NCBI GenBank assembly: GCA_964016885.1 | Contig: OZ024740.1 | Span: forward strand, 205,676,407-205,740,406 | Direction: 5' to 3' | DNA length: 64,000 nt | DNA from: Eledone cirrhosa | Taxonomy: Eukaryota; Mollusca; Cephalopoda; Octopoda; Eledonidae | Part shown: piece after piece, positions 37,199-47,235 of the stretch | Layout of the letters: each line of letters begins with the position of its first letter | Numbering within the stretch: position 1 is the first letter of the stretch | Position numbers and translations under genes: made by a program | The notes under the pieces: generated by a model | Databases searched by the model: none | Told to the model about the DNA's origin: nothing | What the model saw: the letters and a program-made list of their open reading frames with translations, nothing else

Positions 37199-37342
37199 CT
37201 GACCATTACGTCCTTTTATGATCTGAGTTCAAATCCCGCCGAGGTTGACTTTGCCTTTCATCCTTACGGGGTCGATAAAATAAAGTACCAGTAATGCACT
37301 GAGTAATTGCTGGCCTTGTGCCTAAAGTAGAAACAATTATTA
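37199..37342 (+). repeat. SINE, 5'-truncated copy
   Basis: Carries 'GATCTGAGTTCAAATCCCGC', 'GGGGTCGATAAAATAAAGTA' and the 3' end 'GCCTAAAGTAGAAACAATTA', nearly identical to the copy at 45,083. The A-box part is missing, replaced by 'TTAATCTGACC'. Confidence 0.9.
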
Positions 37343-37430
37343 ATCTGACCATGGTCAACTTTGCCTGTAATCCTTCTGGGATTGATACAATAAATTACCT
37401 GTAATATACTGGGTCAATATATTCGATTTT
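37343..37430 (+). repeat. Diverged SINE body fragment
   Basis: 'GGTCAACTTTGCCTGTAATC' and 'GGGATTGATACAATAAATTA' are a degraded version of the SINE body. It directly follows the preceding SINE 3' end and reuses 'TTAATCTGACC', suggesting a local duplication. Confidence 0.7.
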
Positions 37431-37442
37431 CCCTTCAATTTA

Positions 37443-37665
37443 AAGGGCAGTGGATTGGCAGTATCGGTAGAGGGTCGGACACCATGCTTTGCAGCTCAGA
37501 GATACGTCCCTTTATGATCTGAGTTCAAATCCCGCCGAGGTTAACTTTGCCTTTCATCCTTATGGGGTCGATAAAATAAAGTACCAGTCATGCACTGAGG
37601 TCGATTGAATCGACTCTCCCCTCCTCCCAAATTGCTGATCTTGTGCAAACCATTATTGATGCATG
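37443..37665 (+). repeat. SINE, near full-length copy
   Basis: Starts with the A-box-like 'GTGGATTGGCAGTATCGGTA', followed by the B-box region and the 'GGTCGATAAAATAAAGTACC' body. It ends with an altered 3' part, 'TTGCTGATCTTGTGC'. Third SINE in a row on the same strand. Confidence 0.85.
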
Positions 37666-37849
37666 GTTTCATTAGTAATATTAATAATAATAATGATGTT
37701 GTTGATGATGATGATAAATCCTGGTATATAGTTTGATCGGATAAAAAGTGACATTTAATCTTAATGCTGTCAGATACTGTTGAATTATGGCGGGGTTTTC
37801 AGGCAATTAACTGGAAATGTGAAATTATTACAAACTTATATACTTCATC

Positions 37850-38560
37850 TGTGCATATATGTATGTGTGCGAGGTGTGTGTATTGGAGGAGGGGATTATG
37901 TGGGAGAGGAGTGTGTTGGAAGAGGGGCTTGTGTGTGTAAGGGGAGGTATTTGTGTGAGCGTGGGAGGTGTTCGTGCGTGTGCGTGGGAGGTGTTTGTGT
38001 GTTCATGGGTGGTGTTTGTGTGTGCACGAGAGGCGTTTGTGTTATAGAAGGGGATTTTATGTGGGAGGTGTGTGTGTGTGGGAAGTGTGTGTATGTTGAA
38101 GGAGGGGGTTGTTTTTAAAAAGGTGTATACGTGTAAGAGGCGATGTTTGCATGTGCGGGAGAGATGTTTGAGTTGGAGGAGGGGCTTGTATGTGGAAATT
38201 GTATGGGTGTAACGACAGAAGATTGTGTGTGAATGAGGTACATGGCTTGAAGACAGGAGTGTGTTTTGAAGGAGGGCGTGTGTATTAGAGAAGGGCGTGT
38301 GTATCGAAGGAGGGCGTGTGTATTGGAGGAGGGCGTGTGTATTGGAGGAGGGCGTGTGTATCGAAGGAGGGCGTGTGTATTGGAGGAGGGCATGCGTATT
38401 GGAGAAAAGCGTGATGGAAGCATTCAGGTGTGTCTAGAGGGAGGTGCTTGTGTGTGTTGGGGGAGGGGCATGTGTGTGGGAGGAATATGTATTTGAAAAG
38501 AAGTGTTCGTGAGTATTTTTGTGGGAGGTGTTTGTGTGTGAAGGGTGGTGGGTGTATATA
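37850..38560 (+). repeat. G/T/purine-rich low-complexity tract with 19-bp minisatellite
   Basis: Dominated by GTGTGTG, GGAGG and GGGAGG motifs on the plus strand. From about 38,265 to 38,405 the unit GTGTGTATTGGAGGAGGGC (19 bp) repeats about seven times with ATTGGAGG/ATCGAAGG alternation. Open frames here are glycine/cysteine/valine or arginine-rich and come from the repeat. Runs such as GGAGGAGGGG could support G-quadruplexes (inference). Confidence 0.8.
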
Positions 38561-38689
38561 CCCGTATATACACCCATTCACTCATACACACAAATATACA
38601 CAATCATATATATCCACTCATGCATAGATTTGCATTCATGTATACACTTACGAATATGAATAAAAGATATGTACACTATCGATAGTCGA

Positions 38690-38900
38690 TCGACTTTCGT
38701 CAAATCGGACCGAGGAAACAATGTTTCCGTTGGTCTTTCCAATTGCTAATACTATCTATGGGTCGCAACTCCAGGTAGATGAAGCAATATAAAATAAAGT
38801 GTCTTGCTCAAGGACATAACGCATCACCCGGTCCAGGAATCGATTTCACAACCTCACGATGCGAATCTAATTCTCTAACCACTCAGCCACGCGCATTCAC
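38690..38900 (-). repeat. tRNA-derived SINE, second family
   Basis: On the minus strand it reads 'GTGGCTGAGTGGTTAGAG' (A box, tRNA-like), then 'GGTTGTGAAATCGATTCC' (B box), then 'GTCCTTGAGCAAGACACTTT'. The same order occurs at 48.4 kb and 63.1 kb. The tRNA-like promoter is internal. This is a second SINE family, distinct from the GATAAAATAAAG family. Confidence 0.85.
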
Positions 38901-39334
38901 TATGTACACTATAGAAAACCAAATTTAAAGTCAGAATTAAGAAGACTTAAATTAGTTAAGAGACATTTTGACCACTGATTTTTATCTAACGCGATAACTA
39001 AAGAATACTGAAAAAACTGATCGGAATGTGATCAATGATATCGATATCTGGTGTCTTAGGGCAGTGGTCGCCAACATGGGTTCCGCGGAACCTTGGGGTT
39101 CCGTAAACCAAACTCCGGGTTCCTTAAAAAAATAAATATTTACATTACCATTAATATTTTGGGTTTTCTGAAAAAGGTGCAAAGAAAATGCCAAAGGTGC
39201 AATGTATAAATGAACGAGTACTACTGTAGTGTACACAGGTTCTCCACTCCAATTCGTGGAAAACACTACTTTCAGTTTCTCACTTGAATTAGCAGAAAAA
39301 CACTGTTCTGAGATTCGTGGAAATTGAATATTTT

Positions 39335-39745
39335 CTTCTTCTTCTTCTTCCCGAGAGGGTCGTGGGGGCAGAGTCCTCAAGCACTCCTTCCATTGGGTCC
39401 TGTCAGAAGCAACTATCTCCAACTGATCCGGCTGGACCATCAAGCAAGACAAGAAAAGCTCATGGATGTTATCCAAGCGTCTTTCTCGGGGTCTACCCCT
39501 GGGTCTCCTGCTGGTTGGTTTTGCCTGTAAAATCTGTCCAGCGATTCTTTCCTGACACATTCTAACCACATGTCCATAGTCTCAGAGCTGTGATCTTTCA
39601 ATTGGGAGAAGTAGGGGCTCTGATTGGAGTGACTCTCTGAGATCCAAGCTACACTCTATCAAGTAACGTTACTCCAAAGACCCTTCGGAGGAACCCCATT
39701 CCGGCCACTTGAATTCGCGATCGTATTCTTTCTAATGATTCTGAA
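39335..39745 (-). pseudogene. LINE family A, 3' end
   Basis: Minus-strand 3' end of the LINE also seen at 301-1,030, 61,984-62,432 and after 63,885. The final coding residues read 'MVRMCQERIAGQILQAKPTS', then 'GRPRERRLDNIHELF', and near the end 'ASDRTQWKECLRTLPPRPS'. It ends in a (GAA)-type tail (CTTCTTCTTC on the plus strand at about 39,335-39,350). It is 5' truncated near 39,745. No intact ORF. Confidence 0.85.
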
Positions 39746-40145
39746 AGTCACACCGCTAGTACAGTAAGTGATTAACATAACATATTCAATACCAGTGTGG
39801 AAAATTTATATTTTCAAGAAGATTTACCTTTAACTGAACTTTTAACACTAGTAAATGCCATTACTCTGTTTTATGATAGATTATCCCGCCTAAGAAAAAC
39901 AATATATTCAACTATATATATCTGACGTTTTATCTTAATCCAAGGTTTAAAACGTTATATAAATATTGTAGATATTAAGATATTTAAACCAATATTCTTA
40001 ATATTTCTTATGTTTTTGTGTTAGGCTCAGTGGTTGGAATCCGATTGATTCTTGGGCTGGGCAGCGAGGTGTGTTCTTGAGCAAACATCTTATTGATTCT
40101 TCTGTCAGGAGTTGCCACAAAAAGTTCTTTTTATTATTCTTTGGG
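39746..40145. other. AT-rich spacer; no gene seen
   Basis: No recognisable coding or repeat structure beyond general AT-richness. Confidence 0.5.
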
Positions 40146-40146
40146 C

Positions 40147-40279
40147 GGAGGAGGAGGAAGAAGAAGAAGAAGAAGAAGAAGAAGAAGAAGAAGAAGAAGA
40201 AGAAGAAGAAGAAGAAGAAGAAGAAGAAGAAGAAGAAGAAGAAGAAGAAGAAGAAGAAGAAGAAGAAGAAGAAGAAGAA
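40147..40279 (+). repeat. (GAA)n triplet microsatellite
   Basis: About 40 GAA/AGA triplets in an almost uninterrupted polypurine run of about 130 bp, preceded by GGAGGAGGAGG. It reads as poly-Glu, poly-Lys or poly-Arg depending on frame; none is a gene. Pure polypurine GAA tracts of this length are known to be able to form triplex (H-DNA) structures. Confidence 0.97.
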
Positions 40280-40673
40280 ATCCTTAATCTCCGTTAACAT
40301 TTTGGCGACATTAATAGCCCTAAGAAGTAACTGAATAATAATAATAATTGATGTCAAATTGTATAAAACGGCAATATTCCTCACTATGGGTGCCATTAAA
40401 CCAACCTATCATTTTGGATATAATTCTATATATTTTTTTCTTTTTTTTACTGAGCCGAAAAAAAAAGGATTATTATTTAAATTTTGTTTGTGATTTTTCA
40501 AAGTAAACTTAGGAGTAGCAGAATTCATTGGTTCGGCTCAGCCTGGATATTTAGTTCGCCGGAGAAACGATTGTAATACGTAATAAATTGTGTTCCGATT
40601 CATCACTCATTCTTCGTTTTCCATATATATATATTATGAAAATAAACCAAAGAAGCCTTCAATACATCAAAAG

Positions 40674-40728
40674 TCTTTATTAGCCAACAATGTTTCGTCC
40701 TATTAAGGACTCATCAGGGCAAGAAAGC
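40674..40728 (-). ncRNA. Hammerhead ribozyme motif (type I, minimal stem III)
   Basis: Mirror copy of the motif at 42,541-42,595, read on the minus strand. CTGATGA is complementary to 40,711-40,717 and GAAA follows stem II. All core bases are unchanged. See the plus-strand copy for base-pairing. Confidence 0.8.
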
Positions 40729-40745
40729 TATAAGAAGCACTATCG

Positions 40746-42523
40746 AGATATTCTCTTCTTGCCCCCACGCCATTTCTAATTCTTACTTTTATTATAAACC
40801 TAAAAGTTCTGGTAGTGTAAATTGTATCCATTAGCTGCTATATTCCCTTATCTTTTTTGTTTAGGTTCATTTTGTTTACCACCATCATTATCATTATTAT
40901 TATTGGTTTTTAACAGCTTTTCGATCTAGCTTTCATAGTCTTTTGGCTACCATACCATATCTATCTTCTTAAATATTATATTTTCACTATTAACACCTTA
41001 TGAGTTTATATCTGATTATATATTTTATTTTATTTTATATTATTTTATTTTATTTGGATTCTCATTTAGATAATTAACCCCCTCCCTCCCCCTCCCACAC
41101 TTGTCATTCGCCCCTTCAATTATACTATAATTATATTCAATTCCCTTTTATGCTCCTTTCTATTGTATAATACAGTATATTGATTATGATTTTATGCTCC
41201 TTCGTATCCTCCATACATTTCTTTTTTCTGTCCCCATTGGCCTACCATTGTTCTATCTTAAGTCCGTTTATTAGATAACGTTATTCAACTGATAGTAGAA
41301 TATTTCATTCTATTCTGGATATTTTTATTGAGATATCTTAAACTTTGGAGATTTTGATTACTTAAACCATAGCTAATTTTGTATTGACTTATTATGTATT
41401 TTAAATACTTTCAATATTAATTAATTTAATAGGGTTTTCTAGTCATTTATCCGGGTTTGATTCCTAATTTTTTTACTTAACTGCTTGTGACACTTAAGTA
41501 AATATATTTGTTTTTGTTTTTCGATTTCCGGTGAATTTATTTATATTTTTTTTTACTACCGTGCGTAGTTTCTGTCTGGTTCTTATTCACTTATTCACAT
41601 ATGTCTGTCTACCAACCATGTAATTATGTATATTATACTATGTTCATTATTTGATATTGAAGTTGTTATATCATATCACTCTATGTAATCGTACTATTGA
41701 TCTTAAATATTTACCGATTATTGGATGTACCCTTATGTTAAATTTTGTAAATTCTGTAATATGTTTATATTTTTATAATTTTTGTAATGTTTAGATAATA
41801 TTTATTTATACCAATTGTATAAAAACTTGACCTCCGTCTGTTTTCTTACAACGGTATAGATATTTTTCCAGCACAATTTTTTCAACACAATTTAGTTCTG
41901 TATGATATTTTTTTCTCACCCTGTGTGTAACTTTATATGATTTGTTAAGTCATATGCCAATATATTATAATAATGTTATTATAGTGTTATTGTAATATTT
42001 ATATTGTTTGTACAAATTGACCGGAGATTATTAATTATATAATTATATAGTATATTATATATTATATGTTTACTTTTACTCATTTCTTTATCATTTTATA
42101 CTGTAAATAATATATGTATTATATTTTTATTTTTATTTTTATTTTTATTTATTTATATTTAAACTCTTAATAAGTGTTAGTTTGTGTTTGTATTGATGGA
42201 TATGTGTATTGATATATATATATATATATGTGTACATATGTATATATATATATATGTATATTGGGCCTTTTAATATTATTATTATTATCATTATCAATTA
42301 TATTATATTATATTATATTATATTATATATAGTACTGTAATTCTCGCTTTATATCACCACTTGTGTTTAGCTTTAGTTTTTGCATTGTACTATATTTGTA
42401 ATATGGTTCAAAATGTTATTCACTTCCTTAGCAATTTTTACTTGATAATTTTTACTTGATAATTTTCCTATGCTTTAATGTATGTATACTCCATATTCTT
42501 CTGAGTTTTTGGCTTGTATTGGC
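40746..42523. other. AT-rich interior of the hammerhead element; no coding
   Basis: 1.78 kb of AT-rich sequence with TATTATATTATA and (TA)n runs near 42.2-42.3 kb. No RT, endonuclease or other recognisable domain in any frame. Confidence 0.6.
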
Positions 42524-42540
42524 CGATAGTGCTTCTTATA

Positions 42541-42595
42541 GCTTTCTTGCCCTGATGAGTCCTTAATAGGACGAAACATTGTTGGCTAATAAAGA
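42541..42595 (+). ncRNA. Hammerhead ribozyme motif (type I, minimal stem III)
   Basis: The core is complete: CTGATGA at 42,552-42,558, stem II GTCC/GGAC around loop TTAATA (42,559-42,572), GAAA at 42,573-42,576. Stem III is minimal: A-U plus C-G closing loop ATT, followed by the cleavable U at 42,583. Stem I pairs GCC (42,549-42,551) with GGC (42,584-42,586). After an internal loop (CTT against TAAT), CTTT (42,542-42,545) pairs with AAAG (42,591-42,594). An internal loop in stem I is typical of natural type I hammerheads, where it makes tertiary contacts. The very short stem III is typical of those in Penelope-like elements. Activity is predicted, not shown. Confidence 0.85.
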
Positions 42596-42636
42596 CTTTT
42601 GATGTATTGAAGGCTTCTTTGGTTTATTTTCATAAT

Positions 42637-43475
42637 TCTTCGGCTCTGTTTAATTACATTGAGCTATACCTTTACTGTCATTTCTATAATATGAAGAGGG
42701 TGTTTAACTCCAACACGCTCTAGTATTTTAATTCTTCTTATATATATATATATAACATTACGAATTGCTCACAATTCTTTCAGAATAACATTACTAATAT
42801 AATGCCTTTGTTAAACACAAATATAAACAAATACAATTAACTATTGTTAGGAACTTCACAAAAACAACACACCAAAATATATGACCAGAGTGCGAGAAAG
42901 AAGAAAAAAGATGGGGAAGCAAACACAAAAACTCAAAACGACCATCAATTCACCACCAAGTGAAACAATTGGCCGCACCTCTTCTTTATTACACACTGCA
43001 TCTGATTTCTCTAATGCAGTTTTTATCTCATCTCATCATTCATGCACACTAACAATACACATCGATTGGATTATGCTCGACTTGTGCATCATTCGCTATC
43101 TCTCTACACCTCTTTTGTACTCACATTTTACATTGTGTACATCGTATAAAGTTCCTTCCTACTACGTTTTTACATATTGAGTACAGCTATATCTCTGGTG
43201 ATATGAGAGTCGTGTCTTCTTTCCTACTTACTAAAACCTTTACTTAGTTTACTCTTAGTCCTTTTGATTCTAATTTCTGTTCCAGTGTTCCTCTCAATAT
43301 CGTTATCTTTTGTTCTGGCAGCAGTTCGTTTGTCCACCCCTTTCGCTTGTATGTATGTAGTCCAAGATGTGTGTATTACCTGCTTTTTTTTTCTTTCCTT
43401 TTCTTTTTTTATGTATTTGAAATATTATTTATACAATTGTGAATAACATTTTGAGACTTTCTATATATATATATA
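42637..43475. other. No gene seen
   Basis: AT-rich and pyrimidine-rich sequence with short (TA)n tracts near 42,740 and 43,465. Open frames of up to 99 codons lack recognisable domains. Confidence 0.5.
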
Positions 43476-43479
43476 AAAA

Positions 43480-43775
43480 ACATTTCTGTTTCGAAAGCCG
43501 GAAATATCTTTCCAAGCTTTTCCACAGATTCAGTTATAAGAACTAAGTTCTTAACATACAGAAGTTCCGATGGACAGCCAGTCATAAACTCATCTGCTAT
43601 GGTCCGGAGAACTACAATAAACAGAAGTGGACTGAGGATAGAGACCTGATTAACACCATTGAATTCCTCACTAAACTTATTAATTACCCTTACTTTACTG
43701 AAAGCATCTTTGTACATGACTTGCAATGCTCTACACGTCATCCATCTACACAGTGACCTAAAAATAGGAATATGA
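43480..43775 (-). pseudogene. LINE family C reverse transcriptase palm fragment
   Basis: Minus strand encodes 'CRALQVMYKDAFSKVRVINK', then 'SILSPLLFIVVLRTIADEF' and 'TGCPSELLYVKNLVLITESV'. This aligns throughout with residues about 68-150 of the well-preserved copy at 60,019-61,353. The catalytic YADD box has become YVKN and the 'HQGS' motif has become 'QVSI', so this fragment is dead. It ends at a (TA)n tract near 43,470. Confidence 0.85.
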
Positions 43776-44034
43776 AAATCACATTCAGTGGAGAGAATGA
43801 CAGCTAAAGCTGACAAATAAATCGATACTTTTTATTAAAAAATTAAAAAATTAGTTAGTTAAAGGCAATCTTGTCGAATATCTGCGTAGTTAAAAATGAA
43901 ACTAATGATAATGGGGAATATATAAAAAAAACAACAACTTATAATTCTTGACTTACCGAAATAAATGAGTTTCATTTTAGTGTGGAAACTTCTAATATAA
44001 TTTAACTACCTTATTTCTTTTGTGTATAATACAA

Positions 44035-44455
44035 CTTGAGTATAATAATGGCTTGGATGCTGCAGGCTTTCCCTCCCACCTCGAGCCGGCAGAGCTGGAC
44101 CGAGGAGACAGCAAAAGGCCAGACGGTATGACTATCTTCCCGTTTCGCGGTGGGAAACCCCTCATCTGGGATACCACATGCAACGACACATTCTCCAGCG
44201 ACAACCTGGTACAGTCTGCGATTAACCCAGGCTTTGCTGCACTTCGGGCCGAGGAGGGTAGTAAACTCTCTAAATATCAGTCTTTCTCCGACAAGTTTGC
44301 GGTCGAGCACGTGGCAGTGGAAACTTCTGGTGCTCTTAGCCTCAGGACCACCATCATCGGCACAGAGTTGGCTACCCGTAGGTATGATCCTCGCGAGCTC
44401 TACCAGTTGGAATGGCTCTTCCAGCGCATCTCTCTCACCATCCTCCGGTGAAACG
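44035..44455 (+). pseudogene. LINE family B C-terminal domain fragment
   Basis: Encodes 'GLDAAGFPSHLEPAELDRGD', 'SKRPDGMTIFPFRGGKPLIW', 'DTTCNDTFSSDNLVQSAINP' and 'HVAVETSGALSLRT', ending 'LEWLFQRISLTILR' and a stop. The same domain follows a Cys/His motif in the longer copy at 50,540-51,520. The pattern RPDG...WDxT resembles a PD-(D/E)xK nuclease core, as expected for LINEs with a C-terminal restriction-like endonuclease; this assignment is an inference. The reading frame is open over about 140 codons, but upstream domains are missing. Confidence 0.75.
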
Positions 44456-44842
44456 CCTTCTCTAATGTGTCCGCCGGGACCGCAGAGTGACCAGCGCGTG
44501 GGCCCCCATTAGCTCATAATAGTGAGAGATGGGGAGAGCGAGAGAGATGGAGGCAGTGACAGTGGAGTTTGGTTCTTTTGTGTTCGGACCTGGTGTATGT
44601 TTTACGGACACACACTCATGCATCTAGAATGAGATGAAGACGAGGGCAAGTTGAACCGCCCCAGTAGCTTATAACAGGATCTAACATACGTCCCCGGCTC
44701 GGCTTCTGATGCTAAAAAATGGGAATAAATTACATATTTGGGTATAATGCGACTCCGGCTTACAGTCACGTCTATGTTAATTATCGCTTTATAATTGAAG
44801 CGGGAAAAGTATAATTTTTAAAATAGGCCGCAGATGTAATAA
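44456..44842. other. Probable LINE B 3' untranslated region, then AT-rich spacer
   Basis: GC-richer sequence just after the LINE B stop ('CCGCCGGGACCGCAGAG', a GAGAGAGA tract), fading into AT-rich DNA. No coding signal. Confidence 0.4.
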
Positions 44843-45031
44843 TAATTGTTTCTACTTTTGGCACAAGGCCAGCAATTATCCCAGTGGATTACTGGTACTT
44901 TATTTTATCGACCCCGTAAGGATGAAAGGCAAAGTTAACCTGGGCGGGATTTGAACTCAGAACGTAAAGGGACGTAACCCCATGCTGAAAAGCATGGCCT
45001 ATGACCCTCTACCGATACTGCCAATCCACCG
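44843..45031 (-). repeat. SINE, full-length, minus orientation
   Basis: Complete reverse-complement copy: 3' end 'ATTGTTTCTACTTTTGGCAC' first, then 'TTATTTTATCGACCCCGTAA', the B-box region 'GCGGGATTTGAACTCAGAAC', and the 5' end 'CTACCGATACTGCCAATCCA'. It faces the plus-strand copy 51 bp away. Confidence 0.93.
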
Positions 45032-45082
45032 CAACAATATTAACAGAACTTATGTTGTCTCTTCATTAACTTATTTTATCAG

Positions 45083-45269
45083 GGGTGGATTGGCAGTATC
45101 GGTAGAGGGACGGACGCCATGCTTTGACGCATAGTGACGTCCCTTTACGATCTGAGTTCAAATCCCGCCGAGGTTGACTTTGCCTTTCATCCTTACGGGG
45201 TCGATAAAATAAAGTACCAGTAATGCACTGGGTAATTGCTGGCCTTGTGCCTAAAGTAGAAACAATTAA
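45083..45269 (+). repeat. SINE, full-length, plus orientation
   Basis: Best-preserved copy in the window. It has an A-box-like 'TGGCAGTATCGGTAGAGG', a B-box-like 'GATCTGAGTTCAAATCCCG', the body 'GGGGTCGATAAAATAAAGTA' and the end 'GCCTAAAGTAGAAACAATTA'. It has an RNA polymerase III type internal promoter by family, about 187 bp long. With the minus copy at 44,843-45,031 it can form a long RNA hairpin if both are transcribed together. Confidence 0.95.
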
Positions 45270-45398
45270 TTTATTTTATCAGTTTCCTATCTTTGAGATA
45301 AACGACGTTCAATTAAGCTGATTATCAAATACGTATTTGTAAAAATTATCAATACGTATTTGTAAATTTGCCGTTTGAAATTAGTATTTTTAGCTCTG

Positions 45399-45400
<2 letters not shown>

Positions 45401-45438
<38 letters not shown>

Positions 45439-45454
45439 ATGTGTGTGTGTGTGT
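45401..45454. repeat. (TA)n/(TG)n microsatellite
   Basis: ATATAT run followed by GTGTGTATGTGTGTGTGTG. It lies just outside the foldback element. Confidence 0.95.
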
Positions 45455-45470
45455 TGACAAAACTACAATA

Positions 45471-46572
45471 CCACATGGTGTTTCATACATACTTATATAT
45501 ATATATATAGCCATTACTTAGTTTTAGCTAAGAAGACCAAGGTTATAGCGAAGCAAGGTCTTTAGGTAATATTTTTGATGCCCATATTGAACAAGGAAGT
45601 GAAAATCATAGGCGTTTCTATAAGTAAGGTTAAACAGATGAAAACACGCTGATTAGTTACACAAGATTAAGAAATTAGATTTACTTCCATCTATCACTAA
45701 TGTATATATGTATTCTATTGAATAAATACATACGTAATTAAACTCTACCATTTATGAAAAATGTACAAAATATAATAACTTGAGTTTCTGAAATTGCGAA
45801 ACTTCTAAGTTAACTGAAGGGTTGTTTTGTTTCCGTACTTATAAAATGAAATTATTTTTACTTATATTTAAAGCGTTAAATATACTTTGTTTGCAAGGAT
45901 GAACATTTCATTACAAATGCAGACATATTCATAGATTTAAAAAATGTTTGTGAGGTAAAACAAATCCAATTTAAATTTGTAATATAATTTTCATCCTTGC
46001 AAACAGTGCCGGATTTAGGACAAATGAGGCACTGTGTTAGTTAAGTTATGAGGCCCCGTACTTGGGCCCTGAAGAAGGTAAACATTTTGGGGGGTAAGGA
46101 AGATGGTCCCCAACTCCCTGGTCCATGGGGTCCTGTGCTTAAACACACCTAAGCATTCCGCAAAATTTCATTTTTACGAAAACGTAACCAAACCTTTAGT
46201 TAACTTAGAAGTATTTAGAAGTATCTTGAAACAAAACCCATTTGTTTCGTCAATTTAAGAAACTCAAGTTATTATATTTTGTACATTTTTCATAAATGGT
46301 AGAGTTTAATTACGTATGTATTTATTCAATAGAATACATATATACATTAGTGATAGATGGAAGTAAATCTAATTTCTTAATCTTGTGTAACTAATCAGCG
46401 TGTTTTCATCTGTTTAACCTTACTTATAGAAACGCCTATGATTTTCACTTCCTTGTTCAATATGGGCATCAAAAATATTACCTAAAGATCTTGCTTCGCT
46501 ATAACCTTGGTCTTAGCTAAAACTAAGTAATGGCTATATATATATATAAGTATTGTGAAACACCTTGTGATA
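45471..46572. mobile_element. Foldback element with ~350-bp inverted arms
   Basis: The left arm (about 45,471-45,830) reappears inverted at about 46,165-46,572. It begins 'CCACATGGTGTTTCATACAT' on the left and mirrors 'GAAACACCTTGTG' on the right. Shared inner sequence includes 'GCCATTACTTAGTTTTAGCT' and 'TAAACTCTACCATTTATGAA'. Arms are nearly identical in the outer 300 bp and less so towards the centre. A second, smaller inverted pair lies inside (TTTGCAAGGATGAA at about 45,889 and TTCATCCTTGCAAA at about 45,992). No transposase. It behaves like a non-autonomous DNA transposon or foldback; I do not name the superfamily. A partial third arm lies at about 47,970-48,075. Confidence 0.8.
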
Positions 46573-46587
46573 TATATATATATATAC

Positions 46588-46935
46588 ATATTAAAGTACA
46601 AATATTAATAAAATAGATGTTCTTTTGATCAATTACATTTTATTATACATATTTCGGATGTACAACAGTACGCCCTCATCAGACAAAATATAATGATACA
46701 TGACATACCCTGAGATGTTAAATGGTTAATCAAGGTTTAATAAGATTTAACCATTTAACCATTTAAAATGTAATTGATCAAAAGAACATCTATTTTATTA
46801 ATATTTGTACTTTAATATTAATAACTCTGGAAAATAATTTTTTCGTAGAGTGCTTCCAATCTACTGTAAAACTCATTCTTTGATATACTCATTGAATCTT
46901 GTTTAACTCTTTAATATATATATATATATATATAT
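46588..46935. mobile_element. Hammerhead-bearing inverted-repeat element, asymmetric copy
   Basis: The left arm (46,588-46,642, 'GTACAAATATTAATAAAATA' onward) is inverted at 46,766-46,818. Unlike the copy at 47,451, only the left side keeps the hammerhead. The middle (46,690-46,765) is different and contains a short inverted pair around TTAAATGGTTAATC. The right flank 'AATAACTCTGGAAAATAA', then 'GTAGAGTGCTTCCAATCTAC', is shared with the 47.7-kb copy, so both descend from one longer element ending at a (TA)n tract. Confidence 0.75.
46637..46690 (-). ncRNA. Hammerhead ribozyme motif, AT-rich family
   Basis: Minus strand: CTGATGA (46,682-46,676), stem II GGGCGTAC/GTACATCC closed by loop TGTT with one C-A mismatch and one G-U, then GAAA (46,655-46,652). 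Stem III is A-U plus U-A with loop ATGT, and the cleavable A follows UA. Stem I is seven pairs, ATTTTGT with ATAAAAT (one G-U). All core positions match the hammerhead consensus. The copies at 47.5-47.6 kb differ at several stem II positions yet keep pairing, which supports structure rather than chance. Confidence 0.8.
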
Positions 46936-47064
46936 GTAGGAGGTGAGTTTTATTGTAGCACAATAAAGCAATGCAAATATGTATTATCAAATATGTAATT
47001 ATGTACTATCTTACAACGTTTTTTTTAAATTTTTCTATGTGAGACAGTGTTTCTCAGTATTAAA

Positions 47065-47235
47065 GGTTATCTCTCTCTCTCTCTCACTCATTTTCTCCTC
47101 CTCTCTCATCCTTCCTTCTTATACTCCTCCTCCGTCATCCTTTCCTTATTATTTTTTTTTTTCTTCCTCTTCCTTACCTTTTCTTCCCCTTTCCTTTCCT
47201 TTTTTCCAATCTCATATATCCCTCTTATTTTATTT
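47065..47235. repeat. Pyrimidine-rich tract
   Basis: CTCTCTCT followed by C/T-rich sequence (TTCCTCTTCC, CCTTTCCTTTCC). No coding support for the Ser/Leu/Phe-rich open frames. Confidence 0.8.

Larger units (their letters stand above)
40633..42636. mobile_element. Inverted-repeat element with terminal hammerhead motifs
   Basis: Two 113-bp arms (40,633-40,745 and 42,524-42,636) are exact or near-exact inverted copies, each containing a hammerhead ribozyme core. The 1.78-kb interior is very AT-rich and has no open frame longer than about 60 codons and no RT motif. Hammerhead motifs in repeated ends are known from Penelope-like elements and from small non-autonomous retrozymes in animals. Either origin is possible: a gutted Penelope-like element with inverted ends, or two inverted solo ends trapping unrelated DNA. 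I see no clear target duplication. Confidence 0.75.

Noticed and set aside
37780..38627. Gly/Cys-rich open frames
   Set aside because: Derived from G/T-rich low-complexity DNA and the 19-bp minisatellite.
40071..40396. Poly-Lys, poly-Arg, poly-Glu and poly-Phe open frames
   Set aside because: Created by the (GAA)n tract.
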